A DNA stretch of 64,000 nucleotides from Roseovarius sp. A-2 (GTDB lineage: Bacteria > Pseudomonadota > Alphaproteobacteria > Rhodobacterales > Rhodobacteraceae): the NCBI RefSeq assembly GCF_002072155.1, contig NZ_BDIY01000006.1, forward strand, positions 117,929 through 181,928, given 5' to 3'. Shown here one piece after another: positions 27,651 to 37,200 of the stretch. Below the pieces are notes generated by a model. It made no database searches. It saw only the letters and a list, made by a program, of their open reading frames with translations, and was not told where the DNA came from. How positions within the stretch are numbered: position 1 is the first letter of the stretch; each line of letters starts with the position of its first letter. The translations under genes were made by a program, and so were the position numbers.

Positions 27651-29024
27651 ATGACCACCGCAGCTTTTCTCTGCCTCCTCGTTCTTTCAATCGTGGGCTA
27701 TGTCTGGAACCGCCAAGCGGCGTCTGCGATCAGGAACGGCGGCGCACGCCTCCACTCGCTCACTGGCTTTCACGGGTTTTATTCTCTCCTGATGATCTTC
27801 GTGCCGGTTGTCGTGCTGATTTTGCTATGGCTTGTTCTCGAGGGTCCGGTGATCGACCTAGTCCTGAAATCCGGGCTTTCGGATAGGCTGGACGGGCTGA
27901 GCACAGGTGAGACGCAGTTGATCGTCGCCGAGATCAAGTCAATCGCTGGTGGTTCGATCTTTGGCACGCCCGAGCAATGGAAGCTGGATGCGGCGGAGCG
28001 GTATAACACGCTGAACGTGCGCAGTGGGCAGCTCTTGCTGGTGGCGGTGCTGGCAATGTCGCTGGCCTTGCTTTTCTTTTCGCGCCGCAAGGTGGCCGCC
28101 GAATTCCGCGCGCGTCACGGCGTCGAGCGGATCGTATCGGGGCTGATGATCTTCTGTTCCGTGGTCGCGGTCTTCGTCACTATCGGGATCATTGCATCTC
28201 TCATGTTCGAAACCTTCCGGTTCTTCGAAAAGGTCTCGGTCGCCGAGTTCCTGTTCGGCACCAACTGGGAGCCGCAGATCCCGCTGCGCGAGGATCAGGT
28301 TGCGGCGGAAGGTGCATTTGGCTGGTTGCCGGTCATGTTGGGAACGCTTGTCATCACGGTGGTTGCCTTGCTGCTTGCCGTGCCAATCGGCCTGATGTCG
28401 GCAATATATCTCAATGAATTCGCGCCCAGGCGCGTTCGCTCCATCGCGAAACCCTTCCTCGAAATTCTCGCGGGCGTGCCGACGGTGGTTTACGGGTTCT
28501 TCGCCATTCTTGTAGTGGCGCCCGCGATCCGCAGTTTCGGCCAGGGCATCGGGCTGGATGTCTCGCCCAACACCGCCCTTGCGGCAGGCAGCGTGATGGG
28601 CATCATGCTCATTCCCTTCATTTCGTCCTTTGCCGATGACGCGCTCTCAGCGGTGCCGCAATCGCTGCGCGACGGTGCACTCGGGCTTGGGGCCACGCGG
28701 GCCGAGATGATGACGAATGTCCTCTTTCCTGCTGCGATCCCGGGGATCGTCGGGGGCGTGCTGCTCGCCGTGAGCCGCGCCATCGGCGAGACGATGATCG
28801 TGGTGATGGCTGCCGGCCTGATCGCCAGGATGACAATCAACCCGCTCGATAGCGTGACCACCGTTACGGTGCAGATCGTGACGCTGCTGATCGGGGACAC
28901 GTCCTTCGACAACCCAAAGACGCTCGCCGCCTTCGCGCTTGGCATGATGCTCTTCATCGTCACGCTGGTGATCAACATTTTCGCGTTGCGCATTGTCCGC
29001 AAGTACCGCGAAGCCTATGACTGA
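27651..29024 (+). CDS. pstC: Phosphate ABC transporter permease PstC
   Basis: 457-residue inner-membrane permease, longer than the E. coli protein because of an N-terminal extension (about 140 residues with two or three added helices, including WLVLEGPVIDLVLKSGLSDRLDG). The core has the BPD_transp_1 fold, with EFAPRRVRSIAKPFLEILAGVPTVVYGFFAILVVAPAIR and the EAA loop DGALGLGATRAEMMTNVLFPAAIPGIVGG. The extended form is usual in alphaproteobacteria. It is 12 bases before pstA. Confidence 0.94.
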   Translation: MTTAAFLCLLVLSIVGYVWNRQAASAIRNGGARLHSLTGFHGFYSLLMIFVPVVVLILLWLVLEGPVIDLVLKSGLSDRLDGLSTGETQLIVAEIKSIAGGSIFGTPEQWKLDAAERYNTLNVRSGQLLLVAVLAMSLALLFFSRRKVAAEFRARHGVERIVSGLMIFCSVVAVFVTIGIIASLMFETFRFFEKVSVAEFLFGTNWEPQIPLREDQVAAEGAFGWLPVMLGTLVITVVALLLAVPIGLMSAIYLNEFAPRRVRSIAKPFLEILAGVPTVVYGFFAILVVAPAIRSFGQGIGLDVSPNTALAAGSVMGIMLIPFISSFADDALSAVPQSLRDGALGLGATRAEMMTNVLFPAAIPGIVGGVLLAVSRAIGETMIVVMAAGLIARMTINPLDSVTTVTVQIVTLLIGDTSFDNPKTLAAFALGMMLFIVTLVINIFALRIVRKYREAYD

Positions 29025-29036
29025 GGACCCAAGGAC

Positions 29037-30320
29037 ATGACCGATCATTCCGCAACCCCGCCGTCCTCCATTGCCTCGTCCGGCAGTGCGCTGATGAAGA
29101 AGCGCAACCGCCACCAGAAGGTGCTGCAAGGTCTGGGGATCGCCGCGATCAGCTTTGCTGCGCTGATGCTTTTTATCCTGATCTCCTCTCTGGTGAGTAC
29201 GGGTTACAAAGCGTTCTACCAGACGCATATTCAGCTTGAGGTGTTCATTGATCCTGAACAAATCTCTGCCGACAATCTCCAGCGTGGCAATTTTGACGAT
29301 GTGCTGCTCGACAGCCTGAAAGTATATTTTCCGGACGTGGAGGGCCGCGCGAATCTACGGAAACTCGAGTCTATCCTCTCGAACGGCGCGCAGTTTAAGC
29401 TGCGCGACCGGGTGCAGGCGGATCCAAGTCTGATCGGTGAAACCGTGACCGTCAACGTCCCGGTATCGGATGACTATGATCAGCTTGCCAAGGGCATGGT
29501 CGACCGCGACAGCCCGGCAAACCAGCGCAAGCTATCCGATATCCAGATCGGATGGTTCGACACGCTGGATGAGGCGGGAGCCATCACCCAGCCGATCAAC
29601 TGGGCGCTTCTGACCAATGCCGACTCGCGCTTTCCCGAGCTTGCCGGTCTCAAGGGGGCGTTAGTTGGTAGTTTCTGGGCATTGCTGGTATGTTTCCTGA
29701 TCTCGTTCCCGCTCGGCATCGGGGCTGCGATCTACCTCGAGGAGTTCGCACCCAAGAACAAGTGGAGCGACTTGATCGAGGTGAATATCAACAACCTTGC
29801 CGCCGTGCCGTCTGTCGTCTTCGGCCTGCTGGCGCTGGCGGTCTTCATTGGCTGGTTCGGCATGCCGCGCTCGGCCCCGCTGGTGGGTGGCATGACGCTG
29901 GCGCTGATGACCATGCCGACGATCATCATCGCGACGCGTGCGGCATTGAAGGCGGTACCGCCCTCAATCCGCGAGGCCGCACTCGGGGTGGGCGCGTCCA
30001 AGCATCAGGTGGTGTTTGGACATGTCCTGCCGCTCGCGATGCCCGGCATCCTGACCGGCACGATCATCGGCCTTGCGCAGGCCTTGGGCGAGACCGCGCC
30101 GCTTTTGCTGATCGGGATGAACGCGTTCATCACCTCGGCACCCGACTCGCCGCTCGACAGCGCCACGGCGCTGCCCACTCAGATCTTCATTTGGGCCGAC
30201 AGCCCCGAACGCGGGTTTGTCAGCCGCACCTCGGCCGCTATTCTGGTGCTGCTGACCTTCCTGATCGCCATGAACGCCATCGCCATCTATCTGCGCAGCA
30301 AGTTCGAGCGGAAATGGTAG
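29037..30320 (+). CDS. pstA: Phosphate ABC transporter permease PstA
   Basis: 427-residue permease. After a cytoplasmic start and a first helix (about 36-60) comes a periplasmic loop of about 140 residues, then the permease core: IGAAIYLEEFAPKNKWSDLIEVNINNLAAVPSVVFGLLALAVF and the EAA loop EAALGVGASKHQVVFGHVLPLAMPGILTG. The large periplasmic insertion is an alphaproteobacterial feature and, with that in PstC, may dock PstS. pstB follows after 15 bases. Confidence 0.94.
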   Translation: MTDHSATPPSSIASSGSALMKKRNRHQKVLQGLGIAAISFAALMLFILISSLVSTGYKAFYQTHIQLEVFIDPEQISADNLQRGNFDDVLLDSLKVYFPDVEGRANLRKLESILSNGAQFKLRDRVQADPSLIGETVTVNVPVSDDYDQLAKGMVDRDSPANQRKLSDIQIGWFDTLDEAGAITQPINWALLTNADSRFPELAGLKGALVGSFWALLVCFLISFPLGIGAAIYLEEFAPKNKWSDLIEVNINNLAAVPSVVFGLLALAVFIGWFGMPRSAPLVGGMTLALMTMPTIIIATRAALKAVPPSIREAALGVGASKHQVVFGHVLPLAMPGILTGTIIGLAQALGETAPLLLIGMNAFITSAPDSPLDSATALPTQIFIWADSPERGFVSRTSAAILVLLTFLIAMNAIAIYLRSKFERKW

Positions 30321-30335
30321 GAGAGGATTGAGACG

Positions 30336-31136
30336 ATGTATGACGCCCCCAATCTTGCGGAGAGCAAAGTGACCCAGGACAATATCAAGATCGCCGCGCG
30401 CAAGGTGCAGGTCTATTACGACGACAACCACGCCATCAAGGATGTGGATGTGGATATCCTCGACAACACGGTGACGGCCTTTATCGGCCCGTCGGGCTGT
30501 GGCAAGTCGACCTTTCTGCGCTGTATCAACCGGATGAACGACACGATCGACATCTGCCGGGTCGAGGGCGATATCCTGCTCGACGGTCAGGATATTTATG
30601 ACAAACGGGTCGATCCGGTGCAGTTGCGCGCCAAGGTGGGCATGGTGTTCCAGAAGCCCAACCCGTTCCCCAAGTCGATCTATGACAACGTGGCTTACGG
30701 CCCCCGCATTCACGGGCTCGCGCGGACCAAGGCCGATCTTGACGAGATCGTCGAGAAGTCGCTGCGCCGCGCCGCGCTGTGGAATGAGGCCAAGGACCGG
30801 CTTGACCAGCCCGGCACCGGCCTCTCGGGTGGCCAGCAACAGCGCCTGTGCATCGCTCGCGCCGTGGCAACCGCGCCCGAGGTCCTGCTGATGGACGAGC
30901 CGTGCTCGGCGCTCGACCCGATCGCCACCGCGCAGGTCGAGGAACTGATCGACGAATTGCGGCAGGACTATTCCGTGGTGATCGTCACCCACTCCATGCA
31001 GCAGGCCGCGCGCGTCAGCCAGAAAACCGCGTTTTTCCACCTCGGCAACCTTGTCGAATACGGTGACACCGGCACCATTTTCACCAACCCCGAAGATGAG
31101 CGCACTGAAAGCTACATCACCGGGCGCATCGGCTGA
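30336..31136 (+). CDS. pstB: Phosphate ABC transporter ATPase PstB
   Basis: 266-residue ATPase that powers phosphate import. Walker A is GPSGCGKST (residues 51-59), the signature LSGGQQQR at 163-170, Walker [12 protein letters not shown], and the switch His lies in [49 protein letters not shown] is characteristic of PstB rather than other ABC ATPases. The ending [12 protein letters not shown] is the usual PstB terminus. Confidence 0.97.
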   Translation: MYDAPNLAESKVTQDNIKIAARKVQVYYDDNHAIKDVDVDILDNTVTAFIGPSGCGKSTFLRCINRMNDTIDICRVEGDILLDGQDIYDKRVDPVQLRAKVGMVFQKPNPFPKSIYDNVAYGPRIHGLARTKADLDEIVEKSLRRAALWNEAKDRLDQPGTGLSGGQQQRLCIARAVATAPEVLLMDEPCSALDPIATAQVEELIDELRQDYSVVIVTHSMQQAARVSQKTAFFHLGNLVEYGDTGTIFTNPEDERTESYITGRIG

Positions 31137-31158
31137 AGCCAGGATCAGGATCATTCCA

Positions 31159-31887
31159 ATGTCAGACCAGCAGCATATCGTCTCGTCCTTCGACCGCGAT
31201 CTCGAAACCATTCAGGCACAGATCATGAAGATGGGCGGCATGGTCGAGCGCGCCATCGCCGACGCCGCCCGCTCGCTAGAAACCCGCGACGAGGAACTGG
31301 CCGAGGAAGTGCGCGGCCGCGACAAGGCCATCGACGCGCTCGAGGAGCAGATCAACGAAGAGGCCGCCCGCGTGATCGCACTGCGCGCGCCGGCCGCACG
31401 CGACCTGCGTCTCGTGCTGACGGTGATCAAGGTCTCCGCAAGCCTTGAGCGGATCGGCGACTATGCCAAGAACATGGCCAAGCGCACCTCGGTCCTGTCG
31501 AGCATGGCCGCGGTCAACGGCTCTCCGGCCGCGCTGCGCCGGATGGCGCGTGAGGTCGAGGAAATGCTCAAGGACGTGCTCGACGCCTATATCCAGCGCG
31601 ATGCCGATCTGGCGCTCGAGGTGATGCACCGCGATCAGGACATCGATCAGATGTATAACGCGATCTTCCGCGAATTCCTGACCTTCATGATGGAGGACCC
31701 GCGCAACATCACGCCCTGCATGCATCTGCATTTCATCGCCAAGAACACCGAGCGGATGGGCGATCTTGTGACCTCGATCGCCGAGCAAGTGATCTATCTG
31801 GTGTCGGGCGAAATGCCCGAGGAACCGCGCCCCAAGGGGGACACAACCTCGGTCGATCCCAGTATCGCGCCCGATATCAACGTCTGA
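31159..31887 (+). CDS. phoU: Phosphate signalling protein PhoU
   Basis: 242-residue protein with two PhoU three-helix domains, each carrying the metal-binding E/DxxxD pattern (RGRDKAIDALEEQINEE and HRDQDIDQMYNAIFREF). PhoU links the Pst transporter to PhoR and keeps the Pho response off in phosphate excess. The start MSDQQHIVSSFDRDLETIQAQIMKMGGMVE matches the family; a longer frame upstream overlaps pstB and is a shadow. It lies between pstB and phoB. Confidence 0.95.
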   Translation: MSDQQHIVSSFDRDLETIQAQIMKMGGMVERAIADAARSLETRDEELAEEVRGRDKAIDALEEQINEEAARVIALRAPAARDLRLVLTVIKVSASLERIGDYAKNMAKRTSVLSSMAAVNGSPAALRRMAREVEEMLKDVLDAYIQRDADLALEVMHRDQDIDQMYNAIFREFLTFMMEDPRNITPCMHLHFIAKNTERMGDLVTSIAEQVIYLVSGEMPEEPRPKGDTTSVDPSIAPDINV

Positions 31888-31904
31888 GACAGGAGAGACC
31901 GCCG

Positions 31905-32594
31905 ATGTCCGCCGATCAACCCACCGTGCTGCTGGTCGAGGATGAGCCCGCGCAGCGCGAGGTTCTGGGCTATAACCTTGAGGCCGACGGGTTCCGCGTG
32001 ATGACGGCCAGTAATGGCGAAGAGGCGCTTCTGATGGTGTCGGAAATGCCGCCCGATATCATCGTGCTCGACTGGATGATGCCCAATGTCTCGGGCATCG
32101 AGGTGTGCCGCCAGCTCAAGACCCGCTCCGAGACGCGCGCGATTCCCATCATCATGCTCTCGGCGCGCTCCGAAGAGGTGGACCGCGTGCGCGGGTTGGA
32201 AACCGGGGCCGATGACTACGTGATCAAGCCCTATTCATTGGTCGAACTGATGGCGCGGGTGCGCGCGCAACTGCGCCGCACGCGGCCCGCCACGGTGGGC
32301 GAGCGGCTGGAATATGCCGATATCGTTCTCGATTCCGAGACGCATCGCGTGACGCGCTGCGACAAGCCTTTGAAGCTGGGCCCGACCGAATTTCGGCTGT
32401 TGTCGACCTTCATGGAAAAGCCCGGGCGCGTCTGGTCGCGCGAGCAACTGCTCGACCGGGTCTGGGGCCGCGACATCTATGTCGATACGCGCACCGTGGA
32501 CGTGCATATCGGGCGGTTGCGCAAGGTGCTCTGCCAGCATGGCGGCGATGACCCGCTGCGCACGGTGCGCGGGGCGGGCTACGCGCTCGGCTGA
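31905..32594 (+). CDS. phoB: Phosphate regulon response regulator PhoB
   Basis: 229-residue OmpR-type response regulator. The receiver has acidic residues VEDEP, phosphoacceptor Asp56 (IVLDWMMP) and the conserved Lys in DDYVIKPYS. The winged-helix domain includes LKLGPTEFRLLSTFMEKPGRVWSREQLLDRVWG and VDVHIGRLRKVL. It binds Pho boxes such as the one before pstS. It is last in the phoR-pstSCAB-phoU-phoB operon. Only four bases separate its stop from the stop of the oppositely oriented gltB-like gene. Confidence 0.95.
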   Translation: MSADQPTVLLVEDEPAQREVLGYNLEADGFRVMTASNGEEALLMVSEMPPDIIVLDWMMPNVSGIEVCRQLKTRSETRAIPIIMLSARSEEVDRVRGLETGADDYVIKPYSLVELMARVRAQLRRTRPATVGERLEYADIVLDSETHRVTRCDKPLKLGPTEFRLLSTFMEKPGRVWSREQLLDRVWGRDIYVDTRTVDVHIGRLRKVLCQHGGDDPLRTVRGAGYALG

Positions 32595-32598
32595 GGGC

Positions 32599-34188
32599 TC
32601 AGGCGAAGTCGAAGGTATCGGCGCGCGCACGGTCCCAGTATTTGGCAAAGGCCGGGTGATCGACCGTGCCCGAGAGCAACTCTCCCTCTTCCAGCCACAG
32701 ATACTGACTCGCGGCAGAGCGCACCTCGCGGCTGTTGACGCGGATCATCAGGTGGTGCGGGGTGAAGTTCTGCGGGGTTTGCAGACCGGAGGATTCCACC
32801 GCCTCCTTGAGGGCCATCATCGTGTTGCGGTGAAAATTGGCGACGCGCTGATACTTGTCCGCCACTACCAGCGCTCGGTAGCGGCCCGGGTCCTGAGTGG
32901 TCACCCCGGTCGGGCATTTGCCGGAATGACAGACCTGCGCCTGAATGCAGCCCACCGCGAACATGAAGCCGCGCGCGATGTTGCAGCCATCCGCGCCAAG
33001 CGCGAACATGCGGCACAGATCGAATGCGCTGATCAGCTTGCCCGAGACGATGAGCCGGATGCGATCTCGCAGCCCCATGCCCACCAGCGTGTTATGCACC
33101 AGCATCAACCCCTCGCGGATCGGCGCGCCCTTGTGATCGGCGAATTCTGCCGGTGCCGCGCCGGTGCCGCCCTCGGCTCCGTCTATGGTGATGAAATCGG
33201 GGGTGATGCCGGTCTCGTGAAACGCCTTGGCCATGGCAAAGAACTCCCACGGGTGGCCGACGCAGAGCTTGATGCCCACCGGTTTGCCCCCCGAAAGCGA
33301 CCGCAGCCGGGCGATGAAGGCACACAGCCCCTCAGGGGTGGAAAACTCGGAATGACCCGGCGGGCTGATGCAATCCTCGCCCACACGCACGCCGCGCGCC
33401 TCGGCGATGGCCTCGGTCACCTTGGCACCGGGCAGAATGCCGCCATGACCGGGCTTGGCCCCCTGGCTCAGCTTTATCTCGATCATCTTGACCTGATCGT
33501 CGGCGGCGGTCTCGGAAAACATCTCGGAATTGAACGCGCCCTCGGGAGTGCGGCATCCGAAATAGCCCGAGCCGACCTGCCAGATCAGGTCGCCGCCATG
33601 CTTGCGGTGAAAGCGCGAGATCGATCCCTCGCCGGTGGTATGGGCGAAACCGCCGAGCTTTGCCCCCCAATTGAGCGCCTCGATCGCATTGGGCGAGAGT
33701 GCCCCGTAGGACATGCCAGAGATATTGAGCGGTGAGCTGTCATAGGGTTGGGTGCAGTCCGGGCCGCCGATGCGCAGCCGGAAATCGTGGCTGTCGAGAT
33801 GGGTGGGGGCCATGGAATGGTTGATCCACTCATGCCCTACAGCGTTCACATTGCGCAGCGTACCGAAGGGGCGCAGCCCCTCGATGCCTTTGGCGCGGCG
33901 ATAGACCAGCGCGCGCTGTTCGCGGGAATAAGGGGTTTCCTCGTGGTCGCTCTCGAGGAAATATTGGCGGATCTCGGGGCGGAAATGCTCGAAGAGAAAG
34001 CGCAGCCGGGCGGAAATCGGATAGTTCTTGAGCACCGCGCGCTTGCTCTGGGAAATGTCATAGAGGCCGACGCCCGCAATAATCCCGGCCAGAGCGGCGA
34101 GGACACCGCCCCAGAACGGCAGCCACAGCGCAAGGACAAGACCCGCAGGCACGAGCAACAAACTGATGAGCAGCGGAATATAACGCAA
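32599..34188 (-). CDS. FMN-binding glutamate-synthase-like protein
   Basis: 529-residue protein with two N-terminal membrane helices (residues 1-23 and 26-43) ahead of a glutamate synthase FMN-barrel domain: GMSYGALSPNAIEALNWGAKLGGFAHTTGEGS, LSQGAKPGHGGILPGAKV, ITIDGAEGGTGAAP. The cysteines in GCIQAQVCHSGKCPTGV keep the C-x5-C-x4-C spacing of the glutamate synthase 3Fe-4S cluster. There is no glutaminase domain, so ammonia transfer from glutamine cannot occur within this protein. It resembles stand-alone membrane-anchored members found beside many alphaproteobacterial genomes' Pho loci; the reaction is not known. Confidence 0.85.
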   Translation of the reverse strand: MRYIPLLISLLLVPAGLVLALWLPFWGGVLAALAGIIAGVGLYDISQSKRAVLKNYPISARLRFLFEHFRPEIRQYFLESDHEETPYSREQRALVYRRAKGIEGLRPFGTLRNVNAVGHEWINHSMAPTHLDSHDFRLRIGGPDCTQPYDSSPLNISGMSYGALSPNAIEALNWGAKLGGFAHTTGEGSISRFHRKHGGDLIWQVGSGYFGCRTPEGAFNSEMFSETAADDQVKMIEIKLSQGAKPGHGGILPGAKVTEAIAEARGVRVGEDCISPPGHSEFSTPEGLCAFIARLRSLSGGKPVGIKLCVGHPWEFFAMAKAFHETGITPDFITIDGAEGGTGAAPAEFADHKGAPIREGLMLVHNTLVGMGLRDRIRLIVSGKLISAFDLCRMFALGADGCNIARGFMFAVGCIQAQVCHSGKCPTGVTTQDPGRYRALVVADKYQRVANFHRNTMMALKEAVESSGLQTPQNFTPHHLMIRVNSREVRSAASQYLWLEEGELLSGTVDHPAFAKYWDRARADTFDFA

Positions 34189-34286
34189 GAGACCCTCCCT
34201 GAACCATGTCGCACCGGGTCACTGTGGCAGATGGCGACATGACAAAGCGAGTCTTTTTGCGCCCAATTTATGGGCAGGGGGCAGGA

Positions 34287-37200
34287 TCAGTAGTCCCGTT
34301 CGAAGAACACACCGACACCGCTGTCGCCGTCATTCGAGGCCCCGCCCTTGAGCGTGACCGATTTCGAGACGTCGAGGTTGAGGTTGATGCGCTGCTTGCC
34401 AGCGCTGTCGGCGGTCACCTCGGTGTAAATGTTGTCGGAGATATAGGCGCCCGCGCTGACCTGCGTTGCGCCGTCTTCGGACTGAGACACGTCGAGATCC
34501 GCAAGCCCTACCGCGCCGCGCAACCGGCCCACCACGTCGTTTTCGCCGCTGCCCGTGAGCGTGGCCACGGCCGAGGCCATCTGTGCGGCCTGAAAGGGCG
34601 AAATACTGTCGAGCCCGCGCCCGAAAATGAGCCGCGAGACGACCTCTTCCTGCGGCAGATCGGGGTTGGAGGCGAAGGTGATCTCGGGCGCGCTCGCGAG
34701 CCCTTCGATGATGATCTGAAGCACGGTGTCCTCAACCTCGGTCTCGGCGACGAAGCGCAGGTAGGGATCGAGCGATCCCTGCATGGTCACACGACCCTCG
34801 GTAAGGATGAGGCGTTTGCCAAGGATATCCATGCGGCCCCGGATCAGTTCAAAAAACCCGTCGGGGGCAACGTCGGCGGTGGTGCCACGGATGCGCAGGC
34901 GCCCGCCAAGCTCGGCATCAAGCCCGCGCCCGCGCACGAAGATGCGGTTCGGCGCGTTGATGGCGAGATCGAGCGCGAAGGGCCGCGATGCGGCACCGCT
35001 TTGCTCGGTCTGCACGAGCCCCGCGCGACGGCGCGTGGCGCGCGAGGCTGCGGACTCGTTCACGTGTTGCAGGTCGGGCAGCGAGACCGAGGCGGGGCCA
35101 AGCCCGGACGGGATGCGAATATTGGTCTCTTCCAGCGTAATAGCGCCGCCGATGCGCGCGCCGCCCGTGAGCGGGCCGTTCACCGTCACGTCGCCATTGG
35201 CGGTGGTGGTGTAGATCAACTGATCGGTCAGCACGAGGCCCGCAAGGTCCACGTTGAGGTCGCCATCGTAGCCGGGGGTGAGAGAGATCGGTCCCGAAAC
35301 CGTGACCTGACCGCCGTCGCGCATGCGGGCGGTAAAATCGGTCTGCACGCGCGATTGCCCGAGCGTGGCAGTGCCGCTGAGGTTGTCGATGGCAAGCCCG
35401 GTTTCGGGAAGCGCCACGCGCGTGCCTTCGGTGGTCACGGTCCCCGTGACCGAGGCCAGCGCGGGCGCGCCGTTGACTCGTAGGTCGTAGCGCGCCGTGC
35501 CGTTGATCGCATTGGGCTGGATGAAGCTGTTGACAAGCGCGAGGGGCAGGGCACCCGAGGCGTTGAGATCAAGGCGCGCGCCATGGTCGATCACATCGCC
35601 CGAGACGGCGGCGGTGGTGCCGCCCGGCCCGGTGGCGTTAAGATCGAGGTTGACGCGGCGCGCCTCCGGGCCCTGCAGAGTGACGCTGCCGGTGGCCGAA
35701 AGCGGGCCCGAAAATTCGGGCGCAAAGAGGCCGAGATTGGCGAGCCGCGCGTCGATCTCGATCGGGCCGCCCGTGCCATCGCCCTCTGCGGTGAGGCTGA
35801 GTTGGGGTGTTTCCAGCGCGATGTTGCGAATTTCAATTCGATCCGGCGTGCGACCTGCCCGGGCGTTGAGCGACAGCCGCCCCGCGATGAGCTGGTCAAG
35901 CTGGGCGATGCCGGTGGCGAGATCGCGGCCCTCCAGCATGGTTTTGAGCGAGAGTGAGTTGCCGCCATTACTGGTCTCACCCTCTGCCGTAAGGTCGAGG
36001 CTGCCGCGCAGCGGTTGTCCGGCGAGAGCGGCAAAGCGCGAAAGGTCCGAAATGTTCGCCTCGACGGTGCCTGTGGCGGCAAAGGCCTCGGGGTCGGGCT
36101 GCACGGTGCCTGTGGCGTCGAGCGTGGTGCCCATCAGTTCTGCGGCAAGGCCGGTGGCGGTAATCGCCCCGTCGGCGTCGCGGGCGATCATGCCGCGCGC
36201 TTCGGCCGGGCCGCTCAGGCGGTCGTCGATCAGCGCCAGATCGGAGAGGCTGGCGTCAAACACAAGCAGACCGCTTTGCTCGGCGATGATGGCCGAGCCC
36301 GAGGCGTCGATGCGCGCTGCGTCATAGGCGAGGCGCAGGTCGCGCAGGGTGACTTCACCAGCCTCATGCGCTGCCTCGATGAGCAGCGTGCCGTCGCTGC
36401 CAATAAGCCCGTCAAGCTGCGCGATCCCGGTGCCCAGGCCCGAGGTCGCGGCCTCCAGCGTGATGTCGAGCTGCTGCGTCTCGATCACGCCACCGCCGCC
36501 GAGCGTGGCGTCGATACGGCCCTCGAGCGGCTGGCCGGTGATCGCCGCGAAGCGCGCGAGATCGGCGACCTCGGCCTCGATCTGGCCCGAGACCGGCAGG
36601 CCCTCGGCCTCGGGCGAGAGGGTGGCGGTGCCCGAGATGCGGGCGCCCATGGCCTCGACCAAGAGATCAGAGAGCGTGACATCGCCGCCCGCCGACCATG
36701 TTACCTGCGCACGCGTTTCGGCGGGACCGTCGAGGCGGCGGTCCGACAGGCTGAGATCGGACAGGTTTGCGGCCACGTCGAGCGTGCCAGATGTGCTGTC
36801 GAGACGCCCCGAGGTGCGCGCGCGCAGGTGGCGGTTCGCCAGCTCCAAGCGGTCGAGCGCGGTGCCGGTGGTGTCACGCCGGGCCTTGACCGTGAGGGTG
36901 GTTTCGGGCGCGATCAGCGGATCGGCTTGCGGAATGCCGAGCGAGAGTCCATCGGTGGTGGCGTCGAGCGTGAGGTCGAAATCGCCGCCCAGCAGGCTGC
37001 CCGAGCCTGAGAGCGTGGCATTGGCCGCCCCCGCCAGTTCCTGTCCCGAGAGGACGGCGAAACGTGCCAGGTTTGGGGCGTCGATCTGGGCAGTGCCGGA
37101 GACCGGAAAGCCATCGGAGAGCGCCTCGATCCGGCCATTGGCGGCCAGGGTTGCGGCGCCGGAGGCCACGCGCAGGGCGCGCAGCAGCAGCGGTTTGCCC

